A stretch of DNA of 64,000 nt from Ammonifex thiophilus (GCF_003368535.1 NZ_QSLN01000002.1:124001-188000); one strand, 5' to 3'. Positions 16,063 through 25,227 are shown, counted from the stretch's first letter. The notes: generated by a model from the sequence alone, not told the origin. Translations and numbers: made by a program.

Positions 16063-18838
16063 TCTTTTCCCCTCCAACTTCTCTTTTTCGGGCCAAAAGC
16101 TCGTTGTAGACCTCCAAAGTGACGCCCGCCAAGTGCCGCCAGCAGTAGCGAGAACGAACCTTAAGCCAGGCGCGGCGGCAAAATTCCTCAGCTAGCGAGC
16201 GATGGCGCAAGAGCTCCACCACATAGCGGGCCAGTAGGCGATAGTCGCCGGGAGGGAACTTAAAGCCGTCGACACCGTGCTCCACCAGCTCCGCTAGGCC
16301 CCCCGTGTCCCCCACCACCACCGGCACCTGAGCCGCCATGGCTTCCAGGGCTACGATACCGAAGGGTTCATAGTGGCTAGGGAAGACGGCTACCGCCGCC
16401 TCGCGCAATAAAGCTTCCCTGGTCCGGCCGTCCACGAAACCGGCAAAGGTCACGCAGTCTTCTACCCCTTCCCGCTGCACGCAGCGGCGCAGCTCCTCTT
16501 CATAATAGCCCCGGCCGCAAAGCACCAGCCGAGCACCGGGGATCTTTTTTCGGATAAGGGGAAGGGCCTTTACCAGATCCTGCGCTCCCTTTTCCGGTAC
16601 CAAACGGCCCAGAAAAACGATCAGCGGCTTAGGAGAAGGCGGTGCTGGTCCCCGCCACCCCTCAACCCCCAGCGTTTTCGGATCAACCCCGTTAGGTATC
16701 ACTTTAATCTTATCGCGTTTTACTCCGAAAAGTCCACTCACCTCCCGCCGCATGTACTCGCTGCAGCACACGATGAGGTCGGCAGCTTGGGCTAAATGCC
16801 CCTCCCTTTCGTGAATAAAAGCCTGAAGGGGGGTGTAAATCCCCCCGTGGCGCCCGTACTCGGTGGCGTGGATGGTAACCACTAGCGGAAGACCTAGCTC
16901 ACTTCTGGCCCACAGGGCTGCTTCTGCTATCATCCAGTCGTGTCCGTGAAGCAAATCGAAACTTTCTCCTTGGTTCTTTAGCTGCTCCATTCTTTCGACC
17001 ATGGCCCGGTTCATGTTTTCCACCCAGGCCAAAAAGTCTCTTCCTTCCACCTCGACCCGGTGGACCTTTACCCCTTCGATCTCCTCATAGGCGGGCACCT
17101 CTGGAGAGCCCACGGTAAGCACGGTGATGTCCTGGTCCCAACGGGCCAAGGCCCGGGTGAGATCGTAGACATGCCTTCCTAGCCCGCCCACCACGCGGGG
17201 AGGGTACTCCCAGGAAAGGAAAAGCACCTTAAGGCGCGGTTTCCTGAGTCCGTCCCGCTGCCAGAAGCGGCTGTAAACCCGGTAGTCGAGCCAGGGAAAG
17301 AGGTTATTTTTGGCCTCGCACTGTTGGAGAAACGCTTCCTCTATCCTTTCCTGAAGCACCCCTTCTACCAAGCGCCAGAAGTTGGTAACGTGTTCTTCCA
17401 CCCTTCTACGGGCGTACTCCACTGTCGAGCCCACGTAGAGAATGAAGGCCCAGTCACTGGACTGGGCCAGCAAAAGCTCCCGCGCCGCCTGGTTAAGCGC
17501 CCGCTTTCTAAGCCCCTCTGCCTCGGGATACAAATCGCAGAGGATGGTCATCTTCGCCTCCATCCGATGGGTGTGGCGGTAGATCCAGTCGTTGGTCGGA
17601 TTAAGCCACACGCGGCTATACCCCCCTTCCCCCCAGCTAGAAAGGCCGAGTTGAGTCCGGTGGGTGGGGGGATGAACCTGCAGGTAATCAAAAGGGGTGG
17701 CCAGCAAAAGCCCATCCTCTCCGGTCTTCCCCAGACGCAACAAGTCTTCTAGCCACCAGGGGCCCTCGAACCACCAGTGGCCGAAGAGCTCGGCGTCATA
17801 GGGAGCCACGATTATGGGCGGCCGGCCCAAGCAGCGGTAAAGGTACTCCGCCTGCTCCGAGCGCTGCTGCCAGAAGTGCCGGGCGTGCTCGGCCGCTTTT
17901 TCCCGCGCCTTTTCTGGCCGGTAAGGCTCCTTTTCCTCCCTCCCCGTAATGCGGTAGTACTTAAAGCCGGTATCAATCCTGACCGCATCGGAAGGTAGAT
18001 AAGGGGCCAAGTAATCCCAGGGAAGCTCGTACCCTATGTCGCGGTAATACTCCCGGTACCAGTAGTCGCCGGGGTAGCCGACGTGCCGGTCCCACACCTG
18101 CCGGGAACTGTCAGGATCCCGCCCCAACGCCGCTACCCCTGCCGGGGTAAGAACGGGAGCATAGACCCCGTACGGCGGCGGGGGCGAAGCACTCAAAATC
18201 CCGTGCGTTTCCAGGAAAAAGTAGCGGATGCCTTCCTCCGCCAGGAGCTCGTCCACACCAGGGGTATAGCCGCACTCCGGCAGCCAGAAACCAGAGGGGC
18301 GGAAGCCGAAGCAAGCAGCGAAATGATCGAGTCCGGTGCGGATTTGCGCCCGCCGCGCCTCGCGCCCGCGGATGAGGGGCAGGTAACCGTGGGTAGCGCA
18401 GGTGGTGATGAGTTCCAGCACCCCTGCTTCCCTTAACTGCTTGAATGCCCCGATTAAGTCGCGCCTCCACTCGTCGGCAAAAAGCCGGGAATGGCGCCTC
18501 AGGCGCTCCTCGTAGAAGAGCGCCAAGGGGTAAAAGGGGGTACCGAAAGTACGCTCCTTTTCCCGGGAGGCTAAAGCCAAAAGCCTTTCTAAGTAGGCCT
18601 CAAACCTCCCCATGAGCAGAGGGTCGGAGAGCATGCTAAGAAGAGTGGGGGAAAGGGAGATGGTCAAGCGGAAAGGTATCTTCTCTTTCACCAGCCGGTG
18701 AAAGAGGTCGAGTAAGGGAAGGTAGCACTCGTTGAGGGCCTGATAAAGCCAATTTTCCTCCAGCTGCCTCTCTTTCTCCGGGTGACGGACAAAGGGGAGA
18801 TGGGCGTGCAACACCAGGGCCAGGTAACCGCGGGCCAA
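16031..18838 (-). CDS. Fusion of GH57 1,4-alpha-glucan branching enzyme and GT4 glycogen synthase-like glycosyltransferase
   Basis: Residues ~1-515 form a GH57 (DUF1957-type) unit. HAHLPF lies at 11-16, GFWLPECGYTPG carries the nucleophile Glu188, and APYDAELFGHWWFEG carries the catalytic Asp348. These are the branching-enzyme motifs. Residues ~535-925 form a GT-B glycosyltransferase. It begins VLFLSWEYPPRVVGGLG (sugar-nucleotide glycogen synthase-type) and contains PNGVDP, FLGRLVPEKGAQDL and the terminal EPFGIVALEAMA. One polypeptide may therefore elongate and branch alpha-glucan. Most bacteria use two proteins. The start is a TTG behind AAAGGAG. The gene lies between DUF4912 and GH15 genes. 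Confidence 0.87.
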   Translation of the reverse strand: MARGYLALVLHAHLPFVRHPEKERQLEENWLYQALNECYLPLLDLFHRLVKEKIPFRLTISLSPTLLSMLSDPLLMGRFEAYLERLLALASREKERTFGTPFYPLALFYEERLRRHSRLFADEWRRDLIGAFKQLREAGVLELITTCATHGYLPLIRGREARRAQIRTGLDHFAACFGFRPSGFWLPECGYTPGVDELLAEEGIRYFFLETHGILSASPPPPYGVYAPVLTPAGVAALGRDPDSSRQVWDRHVGYPGDYWYREYYRDIGYELPWDYLAPYLPSDAVRIDTGFKYYRITGREEKEPYRPEKAREKAAEHARHFWQQRSEQAEYLYRCLGRPPIIVAPYDAELFGHWWFEGPWWLEDLLRLGKTGEDGLLLATPFDYLQVHPPTHRTQLGLSSWGEGGYSRVWLNPTNDWIYRHTHRMEAKMTILCDLYPEAEGLRKRALNQAARELLLAQSSDWAFILYVGSTVEYARRRVEEHVTNFWRLVEGVLQERIEEAFLQQCEAKNNLFPWLDYRVYSRFWQRDGLRKPRLKVLFLSWEYPPRVVGGLGRHVYDLTRALARWDQDITVLTVGSPEVPAYEEIEGVKVHRVEVEGRDFLAWVENMNRAMVERMEQLKNQGESFDLLHGHDWMIAEAALWARSELGLPLVVTIHATEYGRHGGIYTPLQAFIHEREGHLAQAADLIVCCSEYMRREVSGLFGVKRDKIKVIPNGVDPKTLGVEGWRGPAPPSPKPLIVFLGRLVPEKGAQDLVKALPLIRKKIPGARLVLCGRGYYEEELRRCVQREGVEDCVTFAGFVDGRTREALLREAAVAVFPSHYEPFGIVALEAMAAQVPVVVGDTGGLAELVEHGVDGFKFPPGDYRLLARYVVELLRHRSLAEEFCRRAWLKVRSRYCWRHLAGVTLEVYNELLARKREVGGEKIATPSGDRQR

Positions 18839-18845
18839 AACTTTC

Positions 18846-19289
18846 TCACTCCTTTTTTAGCGGACTGATCCAGGAGAAATAACCCACCCCGACTTCTAGT
18901 TCCGCCTCCACCAGAAGCCTCACTTCCGGCAATTCCTCCGGCAAGGGAGGTCGCCAGGGAACAGGTACGGGCGGAGTCTCGGTCCAGTCGGAAACCAGTA
19001 GAGGAACGAAAAAACTATTCTCCCACCAGCCGAGCTCGCACCGATAGCTCGCGCCGGCCTCCAGTTCGGTGAAGTACCAATCGCCGCAGAAGAAGGAGGG
19101 AAACACTTCGCGCAATAGCGTCAGGTGGGCGCCGCGACGGGACCAGAGGCGCAAACCCCACTTTTTACCCACAATCACCAACTGAGTGGCAGGCGATAGC
19201 TCCCAATAAGCGAACAGCACCGAGGGCTCGCGGGAGAGCAAAACTAGCACATTATCCCCGTACCCCCCGGCGAGGCGCGACTCCCCCAT
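18846..19289 (-). CDS. DUF4912-domain protein
   Basis: This 147-residue protein matches the DUF4912 family by its opening VLVLLSREPSVLFAYWEL. A body rich in Trp and Tyr and a YRCELGW segment follow. Family members often lie beside alpha-glucan enzymes, and the fold is thought to bind carbohydrate or protein; no activity is established. Here it starts the operon with the GH57-GT4 fusion 7 nt downstream, which suggests a helper role in glucan metabolism. The ATG at 19289 has AGGAGG upstream; codons 5' of it are probably not translated. Confidence 0.72.
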   Translation of the reverse strand: MGESRLAGGYGDNVLVLLSREPSVLFAYWELSPATQLVIVGKKWGLRLWSRRGAHLTLLREVFPSFFCGDWYFTELEAGASYRCELGWWENSFFVPLLVSDWTETPPVPVPWRPPLPEELPEVRLLVEAELEVGVGYFSWISPLKKE

Positions 19290-19415
19290 ATTTGGGCCTC
19301 CTCTCTCCAAAGGTATGCACACATATTCACTCCACTCCCCGCCATTTTTCTCCTGCTCATTCTTATTTTAGCATGGGGGAGAACTTAAGGACATAAAATT
19401 TTTCGCCGAGGGAAG

Positions 19416-20327
19416 ATGCTCGAGGTAGCAGTAGGATTCCTTCTACTCTTAGGAGGGCTAAAGCTTATTCAGGAGGGGCTGGTTCGGCTGGCGGGCAGCC
19501 GGGCGACCGCTTTGCTCGGTAACCTGCTCGTCGGTCCCTGGCGCTCATTTTTAGCCGGTCTGGCAGCCGCCGCCCTCACCCAGAGCAGCACCGCTGTCTC
19601 GGTTTTGACCGTGGGTTTGGTGCATAGCCACTTCCTTTCCTTGCCGGAAGCCATTGGGATCATCCTAGGAGCCAATGTGGGGACCACTCTCACGGTGCAA
19701 CTCATGGTTTTAAAACCGGGATCACTGGCTTATTACCTGGGCACTCTGGGGATTTTTCTCTTGCCGAAGCGCCCCCCTTGGCGGCACGCCGGGATGGCGC
19801 TTTTAGGGCTGGGCTTGATATTCGCGGGAATCGCCTGGTTCGAAATCGGGTGCAGGAAACTGGAGCAGCATCCTTGGCTTCTGGCCCCGCTCAACGCCGC
19901 CGAAAAAAGTCACCTTCTAGCCTTCCTCCTATCCACCCTGGTCACCGCCCTGTTGCACTCCTCCAGCCTGACCACCGGCCTGGCCATGACCCTCTACGCC
20001 CAGGGAATGGTAAGTCGCGAGACGGCCTTGGTATTCGTCTTGGGCAACAACTTAGGAACCTGCTTCACAGCGCTTCTCGTCTCTTTGGTCAGTTCCAACG
20101 CCGGGAGGAGGGTAGCGCTGGCCCACTTCCTGGTTAACCTGGGAGGGGCCTTACTCTTTTTTCCCTTACTCTATCCTTGGGGGATGCTGGCCCGGTGGCT
20201 TAGCTCCGGGCCAGCGCACGAGGTCGCCAACGCCCACACCCTGTATAATCTCATAACCAGCCTTGTGCTACTCCCTTTTTGCCGCCCCTTAGCTCGCTTC
20301 CTGGAGAAACTCTTGCCCGACCGCTAG
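19416..20327 (+). CDS. Na+/phosphate cotransporter family protein
   Basis: The 303-residue membrane protein has two inverted-repeat halves. Each carries the family signature, LTQSSTAVSVL in the first and LLHSSSLTTGLA in the second. Each is followed by a GANVGTT or GNNLGTC segment. This is the NptA/YjbB type II Na/Pi family, which takes up or releases phosphate across the cytoplasmic membrane. The PhoU-like C-terminal domain present in longer relatives is missing. It is a single gene; its end overlaps dacF convergently by 4 nt. Confidence 0.86.
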   Translation: MLEVAVGFLLLLGGLKLIQEGLVRLAGSRATALLGNLLVGPWRSFLAGLAAAALTQSSTAVSVLTVGLVHSHFLSLPEAIGIILGANVGTTLTVQLMVLKPGSLAYYLGTLGIFLLPKRPPWRHAGMALLGLGLIFAGIAWFEIGCRKLEQHPWLLAPLNAAEKSHLLAFLLSTLVTALLHSSSLTTGLAMTLYAQGMVSRETALVFVLGNNLGTCFTALLVSLVSSNAGRRVALAHFLVNLGGALLFFPLLYPWGMLARWLSSGPAHEVANAHTLYNLITSLVLLPFCRPLARFLEKLLPDR

Positions 20328-21502
20328 AGACGCCGCTTCCGACGCCGACGGGAGGCGTAAATGGCTCCAACCGCCAGCCCCAGAACGCCCAGTATCACCT
20401 TGCCGCCGGTGCGCTGCCAAAAGGGGAGAAGGGAAACCGCATTCCCAGCCACCAGGGGGATCTTCATTCCTTCCCCTTTACCTGTGGTCACCAGCACCTC
20501 TCCCACCCCTTCCCCCGCCTTTACCGGCAAGCGCAGCGGGTTCAAGTGTATTTGCCAGCGGGGAAGAGAAAAAGCTCCCCCCTCCGCGGGAACGTAATAA
20601 GTGAAGCTTTCCCCCGCGATCAGAAGCAGGGGCCGGTTTCCCCCCGGTATTCCGACCTGGCCCAGAGCCTCCCCTTTCTTGAAAAGCTCTACAGGCTTAA
20701 AGGCATTAAAGCCGTAGTCCAGCAGCTTTACGGCGTCGTTCCAGACCTCCGTCCCCTCACTCTTGAGGACTACGGCGATAAGTTCCCGGCCGTTACGCCG
20801 GGCTGCCGCCACCAGGCACTGCCCGGCCACCGTGGTGTAGCCCGTCTTCACCCCTATGGCTCCCTCGTAGCGCCAGAGCAACTTGTTGTGGTTGACCAAG
20901 ACAAAGGGTTCAGGCAGAGCCGGGCGGTGGAGGGTGTAGGTCTTGGTAGCCACTATCTCGCGAAAAAAGCGATTGCCCAGTGCCACCCGGGTAATTCGGG
21001 CCAGATCGAGAGCAGTGGTGTAGTGCTCAGGATCGGGTAGACCGTGCGGGTTGGTAAAGTGGGAAGAAGTAGCCCCACAGGCCTTGGCCGTTTCGTTCAT
21101 AAGTTGAGCAAAGGCGGGAACACTGCCACTCACTTTCTGGGCCAAGGCCACCGCCACATCGTTAGCCGAGTTGAGCAGGAGGGCGTAAAGCGCATCTTCG
21201 ACCGAAAGCTTCTCCCCCTCCTTGAGCCAGATGGAAGAGCCTTCGGTGCTTACCGCCTCCGGAGAAGCCACAATCTGATCGTTTAGCCGTGCGTACTGCA
21301 GCACCACCAGGGCGGTGAGGATCTTGGTGGTGCTGGCTGGATACATGTGTTCCTCCGGGTTTTTGGCGTAAAGCACTTGCCCGGTCTCGGCTTCCATCAG
21401 CACCGCCGCCTCCGCCTTGATCTCCGGCGGGGAGGCCCAAGCCCGACCAAATCCCAAGAAAAAGACAAAAATAAAAGTTATTACCGCCACCCTTCGACGC
21501 AA
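20324..21502 (-). CDS. dacF: D-alanyl-D-alanine carboxypeptidase (DacF-type, S11 family)
   Basis: The 392-residue penicillin-binding protein trims the terminal D-Ala from peptidoglycan stem peptides. An N-terminal signal peptide (ending near ARAWAS) leads to the three active-site motifs: PASTTKI (SxxK), LNSANDV (SxN) and VKTGYT (KTG). A C-terminal PBP5-like beta domain follows, and the protein ends in a membrane helix with a very basic tail (RRRRKRR). In spore formers this class includes DacF and DacB; which one is not certain. The start is a TTG behind GAGGAGGG. It is downstream of htrA, separated by a terminator. Confidence 0.9.
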   Translation of the reverse strand: MRRRVAVITFIFVFFLGFGRAWASPPEIKAEAAVLMEAETGQVLYAKNPEEHMYPASTTKILTALVVLQYARLNDQIVASPEAVSTEGSSIWLKEGEKLSVEDALYALLLNSANDVAVALAQKVSGSVPAFAQLMNETAKACGATSSHFTNPHGLPDPEHYTTALDLARITRVALGNRFFREIVATKTYTLHRPALPEPFVLVNHNKLLWRYEGAIGVKTGYTTVAGQCLVAAARRNGRELIAVVLKSEGTEVWNDAVKLLDYGFNAFKPVELFKKGEALGQVGIPGGNRPLLLIAGESFTYYVPAEGGAFSLPRWQIHLNPLRLPVKAGEGVGEVLVTTGKGEGMKIPLVAGNAVSLLPFWQRTGGKVILGVLGLAVGAIYASRRRRKRRL

Positions 21503-21530
21503 AACTCACCCTCCTCGGCTCTTAAAACTG

Positions 21531-21561
21531 AGAAAGCGGGTAAGAGTCTTACCCGCTTTCT
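21531..21561 (-). terminator. Hairpin terminator after htrA
   Basis: A perfect inverted repeat (AGAAAGCGGGTAAGA / TCTTACCCGCTTTCT) with a one-base loop follows the htrA stop. The T-run after it on the reverse strand is short (TTTT after a few bases), so termination strength is uncertain. Confidence 0.65.
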
Positions 21562-21579
21562 GTCACCAAAGCCCTAAGC

Positions 21580-22689
21580 TTACCAACCTGCCGGCTTTTC
21601 CGTCACCTGAAGCTGCACCCTTACAAGTTTGCCGCCCCGCCAGACTAAGAGGTTGGCCTGGGACCCTACCTTCAGCTCCTTGACCGCCGCCACTAGGTCG
21701 TCCGGAGTCTTCACCTTTTTTCCATTAATCTCCAGGATGACATCCCCCCGGGTGATGCCCGCCTTATCGGCTGGGCTGCCCGGAACTACCCCCAGCACCA
21801 GCGCCCCTTCCGCCTTGGGCAGACCCAGGTACTGGGCCACATTCTCGTCCACCGGTCCTATCTGCACACCTAACCAGGGACGGATGATCTTACCCTTGGT
21901 CATGAGTTCGTTGAGCACGCTCTTCACCGTGTCCGAGGGAATGGCAAACCCTATCCCCTGAGCTTGGGCGTTGACCGCCGTGTTGATGCCTATGACCTCA
22001 CCCTTGAGGTTCAAAAGGGGGCCACCGCTGTTGCCCGGGTTAATAGCGGCGTCAGTCTGCAAGAGATTCTTGTAGTGGCGGTTGCCAACATCGATCGGCC
22101 GGCCTTTGGCACTGAGCACACCTACGGTGACGGTGTGGTCAAGACCGTAAGGGTTGCCGATGGCGATCACCCAATCCCCCACCCGCATTTTCTCACTATC
22201 GCCCAACTTCAGAAAAGGCACCTTCTGGGGCACATCGATCTTTAAAACGGCCAGATCAAGATCGTAGTCCGCACCCACCACCCGTGCTTTGAAAGGCTGG
22301 GAGAAACCCGAAACCGTGACCGTGATTTGAGAAGCCCCATCGATCACGTGCTCGTTAGTTAATATGTATCCATCGTCAGAAATAAAGAAGCCTGATCCCA
22401 ACCCCTGCTGGTATTCCTGTACCCGCGGAATATCGCCGAAAAACTGCCGGAAAAAGGGGTTGTTAAAGAAAGGATCGAACTTAGGAGCTATGGTGTCGAT
22501 CTTCACTACCGCCGGGCTGGCCTGAGCCACGATGTTGGCGATGGCTTCCGGACCCACCCCGGGAGCCACCTGGTTGTCCGCCAGCGCAGGAGTCTTAGAG
22601 CTGGAAGCGTAGAAGCAGCCGGCAGTGAAAAATATACCGGCTACAAAGGCCAGAAGGGCAACGGGCGCTATCCAGCGCCGCCAATTCAT
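21580..22689 (-). CDS. htrA: HtrA/DegP-type serine protease with PDZ domain
   Basis: The 369-residue protein is an envelope protease and chaperone. An N-terminal hydrophobic segment ends at Cys25 (TAGC), which resembles but does not fully fit a lipobox. The trypsin-like domain shows the triad His114 (TNEHVI), Asp145 (DLDLAVL) and Ser221 (GNSGGPL). One PDZ domain occupies about residues 262-360 (WLGVQIG, SPADKAGITRGD). It probably acts outside the membrane on misfolded proteins. The ATG has GGGGGTGGG upstream. It follows the GH18 gene; terminators flank it on both sides, suggesting monocistronic expression. Confidence 0.94.
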   Translation of the reverse strand: MNWRRWIAPVALLAFVAGIFFTAGCFYASSSKTPALADNQVAPGVGPEAIANIVAQASPAVVKIDTIAPKFDPFFNNPFFRQFFGDIPRVQEYQQGLGSGFFISDDGYILTNEHVIDGASQITVTVSGFSQPFKARVVGADYDLDLAVLKIDVPQKVPFLKLGDSEKMRVGDWVIAIGNPYGLDHTVTVGVLSAKGRPIDVGNRHYKNLLQTDAAINPGNSGGPLLNLKGEVIGINTAVNAQAQGIGFAIPSDTVKSVLNELMTKGKIIRPWLGVQIGPVDENVAQYLGLPKAEGALVLGVVPGSPADKAGITRGDVILEINGKKVKTPDDLVAAVKELKVGSQANLLVWRGGKLVRVQLQVTEKPAGW

Positions 22690-22719
22690 TTTCCCACCCC
22701 CTGCTTGGGATTATAAAAT

Positions 22720-22745
22720 ACGGTCTTGGCTTTAGCCAAGACCGT
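22720..22745 (-). terminator. Hairpin terminator after the GH18 gene
   Basis: The inverted repeat ACGGTCTTGGCT / AGCCAAGACCGT with a 2-nt loop is followed on the reverse strand by ATTTTATAAT. The plus strand side is also T-rich, so it may work in both directions. Confidence 0.7.
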
Positions 22746-22765
22746 AAAGGCTTTTTAAAAATTTC

Positions 22766-23842
22766 TCATTTCCCAGGGAAGTGCCGCTTAAGTGTATCCC
22801 AGAAGCGCTTTTCCTCGAAGCCCAACCGCCATACAGCAATTCCAGCCAGTCGATACTTCTTCATGAGTTCAATCTTCTGTCGGAAAGTATGGCTGTTTTC
22901 AAACCATATCTCCCGCTGCCTACCGTTGGGTGCTGTATAGACGTAATAGGGTTCTTGGTACTGATCGCTCCACTTTACCGGCACGCCTAACCGAGAAGCG
23001 TGCTCCATTATTTCCTTAGTGGGACGAGAAAAACCCCCTGCCCGCCCTGCCGGCCAGTCATAGCCATAAGTGGCAATACCCAGCAAAATCTGGTCGCGCC
23101 TAAATCCTTGGTTCAGAGCCTCCTTGATGTTGTCCTCTACCCAACCGAAGGGAGCTACCGGACCGGGAGGACTAGAGTCCTGGTGGCGGTCATAGGTCAT
23201 AAGTGCCACTTTGTCCACCAACTGGGCCAGCGCCCCGTAGTCGTAAATGCCCGAGACTTCAGGAGAAACCTGCACGTGTGGCACTACCGAAACGGCAAGC
23301 GTCTTACCCATGGGCTTCAAGGCGTCTCGCAGCCTGCGGACGAAGTCGGTGAGCAAGTCACGATCGTGGGCGAAGTTTTTGCCGTTAACCGGCATAAGCT
23401 GCACGTCCAAATTGACCCCATCGTACCCCTCTCTTCTCACCACATCCACTATGTTGGCAATGGTCCGGTCGCGCACAGTAGGATCTCGCAGAAAAGTATC
23501 GTCATTTTTCCCCACATTTATAAGCGGCACCACCCGCAAGCCGTAAGACCTGGCCACTCTTAAAGCCTCCCGGTTCACTTTAACATCCAAGCTTCCGTCG
23601 GGCATAATGCTATACCAAAGTGGAGAAATTTCGTCCACCAGGCGGCCATGAGCTTTGAGCGAAGAGAACGAATCGGTGGGATGCCCCGGCTCGTCCACGT
23701 AAAAGGCCACCACCTGCGGCCGGTAAAGTGGCGCCGGCACTGCCGGCTTGCGCATTGCCCCTATCCCCGCGCCGAGGAACAAGAGCACCAAACACCCCAC
23801 CAGCGCGTATAGAGCTCTCCTCTGCCTCTCGGTCATCTCCAT
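22766..23842 (-). CDS. GH18-fold protein (YaaH-like) with catalytic Glu replaced by Gln
   Basis: The 358-residue protein has an N-terminal membrane anchor (about 10-30) and a GH18 TIM barrel like those of YaaH/SleL spore-cortex hydrolases. Visible barrel strands are VVAFYVDEPG, SPLWYSIMPDG, VALMTYDRH and a C-terminal AGIAVWRLGFE. In the active-site motif YDGVNLDVQL the usual catalytic Glu is Gln148; the codon is CAG on the reverse strand. Asp141 and Asp146 remain. Without the Glu, ordinary hydrolysis is unlikely, so a glycan-binding role is possible. No LysM domain is present. It lies between htrA and HD-GYP genes. Confidence 0.82.
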   Translation of the reverse strand: MEMTERQRRALYALVGCLVLLFLGAGIGAMRKPAVPAPLYRPQVVAFYVDEPGHPTDSFSSLKAHGRLVDEISPLWYSIMPDGSLDVKVNREALRVARSYGLRVVPLINVGKNDDTFLRDPTVRDRTIANIVDVVRREGYDGVNLDVQLMPVNGKNFAHDRDLLTDFVRRLRDALKPMGKTLAVSVVPHVQVSPEVSGIYDYGALAQLVDKVALMTYDRHQDSSPPGPVAPFGWVEDNIKEALNQGFRRDQILLGIATYGYDWPAGRAGGFSRPTKEIMEHASRLGVPVKWSDQYQEPYYVYTAPNGRQREIWFENSHTFRQKIELMKKYRLAGIAVWRLGFEEKRFWDTLKRHFPGK

Positions 23843-23904
23843 GTGCCTTCCCCCATTACCCTCAAAACTTCCCTAGACCATAGCTTGCTTTCTACCTCCC
23901 GGCT

Positions 23905-25026
23905 CTATTCAGCCTCGGCAGCCGAAGCGCCTGTCACTCGTAACATTTTCTGCCACTCCTCTTCCGGGACAACCTCCGCAATGGTAAGGTCCCTGGCTTC
24001 GCTTAAGTCGATCTCCTGCGGAGTGAGACGGTTTCCTTCGGCGTCAAAAAAGAGGCGTACGCGGGGACGCAGGGTAGCTCCTCTCTTGGTCTCGACCACC
24101 ACTCCCACCGCTCCGGAGGACAGGCGAACCACGGTGCCCACCGGGTAAGCCGCTATATTTTCCAAAAAAGCCTGCACTATCCGGTAGTCAAAAAGAAAAT
24201 TGCCCGCACCGGCAATGAATTCGTAGGCCTCGTGCACCGGATAAGCCCGCCGATAACACCTGTCGGCCGTAAGGGCGTCGAAGACATCCGCTACCCCGCA
24301 GATAGCAGCAAATTCGTGAATTTCCTTGCCCTTCAGTCCCTGCGGATAGCCTTGCCCCAAATACCGCTCGTGATGCTGATGGGCTACTACACACGCAGAA
24401 CTGTCTATCCCTGCCTTCTTTAGCAGGTGGTAACCTTCTACCGTGTGCGATTTGACCAGGGCAAATTCCTCAGGAGTAAGCTTTCCCGGTTTCTGCAGTA
24501 CCTCCGGGGGAATTTTGGACTTGCCCACATCGTGTAGCAAAGCCCCCACTCCTAAGGCGATAAGCCTTTTGCGATCGTAGCCCAAAGAAATGCCTGTGAG
24601 GAGGGAGAGGAGACAGACGTTCACGCTGTGTCCGAAGGTGTAGTCATCTAGCGCCCGCACGTCAACCAAGCTCACAACCACTTTAGGAGAGCTTAAAAGC
24701 TCGTCTACCAAATCCTTTACGGTGTCCACCACCGCTTTGACTGTGATGACGGCCCGGCCGGCACCTTGCGGCGGGTTCTCGAAAAATTCCCTAACCCTCA
24801 CAAGTGCTTGCAAGCGCAGCTCTTCAGAGATTACGTCTTTTACCTCGACATCATCGAGAAAGCCGTCTTCCACGTATATGGCGGAAACGCCCAAGAGGCG
24901 CAAGCGGTTGATTACCTTCTCCGTAAGCCGTGTCCCGGCATTCACCAGCAGCTGGCCAGAGGAGCTATACAACGCCCGCCCGACCTTCATCCCCGGCCGC
25001 AATAAGTCTACCGGCACCCGCCGCAA
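23905..25026 (-). CDS. HD-GYP domain protein, probable cyclic-di-GMP phosphodiesterase
   Basis: The 373-residue protein has an N-terminal region of ~100 residues seen in many clostridial HD-GYP proteins (LRPGMKVGRALY, LLGVSAIYVED). The HD-GYP domain carries LLHDVGKSKIP (the HD dyad), VVAHQHHER and GQGYPQGL (the GYP loop). These residues bind metals and hydrolyse c-di-GMP in studied members. There is no receiver or membrane segment. A C-terminal ~75-residue beta-rich part is uncharacterised. I chose the TTG at 25026, 8 nt after AGGAGG; a GTG at 25035 abuts that site. Confidence 0.88.
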   Translation of the reverse strand: MRRVPVDLLRPGMKVGRALYSSSGQLLVNAGTRLTEKVINRLRLLGVSAIYVEDGFLDDVEVKDVISEELRLQALVRVREFFENPPQGAGRAVITVKAVVDTVKDLVDELLSSPKVVVSLVDVRALDDYTFGHSVNVCLLSLLTGISLGYDRKRLIALGVGALLHDVGKSKIPPEVLQKPGKLTPEEFALVKSHTVEGYHLLKKAGIDSSACVVAHQHHERYLGQGYPQGLKGKEIHEFAAICGVADVFDALTADRCYRRAYPVHEAYEFIAGAGNFLFDYRIVQAFLENIAAYPVGTVVRLSSGAVGVVVETKRGATLRPRVRLFFDAEGNRLTPQEIDLSEARDLTIAEVVPEEEWQKMLRVTGASAAEAE

Positions 25027-25227
25027 AAACCCCACCTCCTGGCCAGGCCGAAATTGCTTCCAACTTTTTCTTCGACGTTTTTCTACAATTTCCTTCGGAA
25101 CAAAGCTACTTTTTCTAAAGGGATTCAGACCACCTGACCTTCATTCCTTCCTCAAAAGCGACAGATAGATTAACCCCGCCAGAAAAGTGTGGCCCGGTAC
25201 TTTGATAAGCCCTCTAGAAAACAAGAA

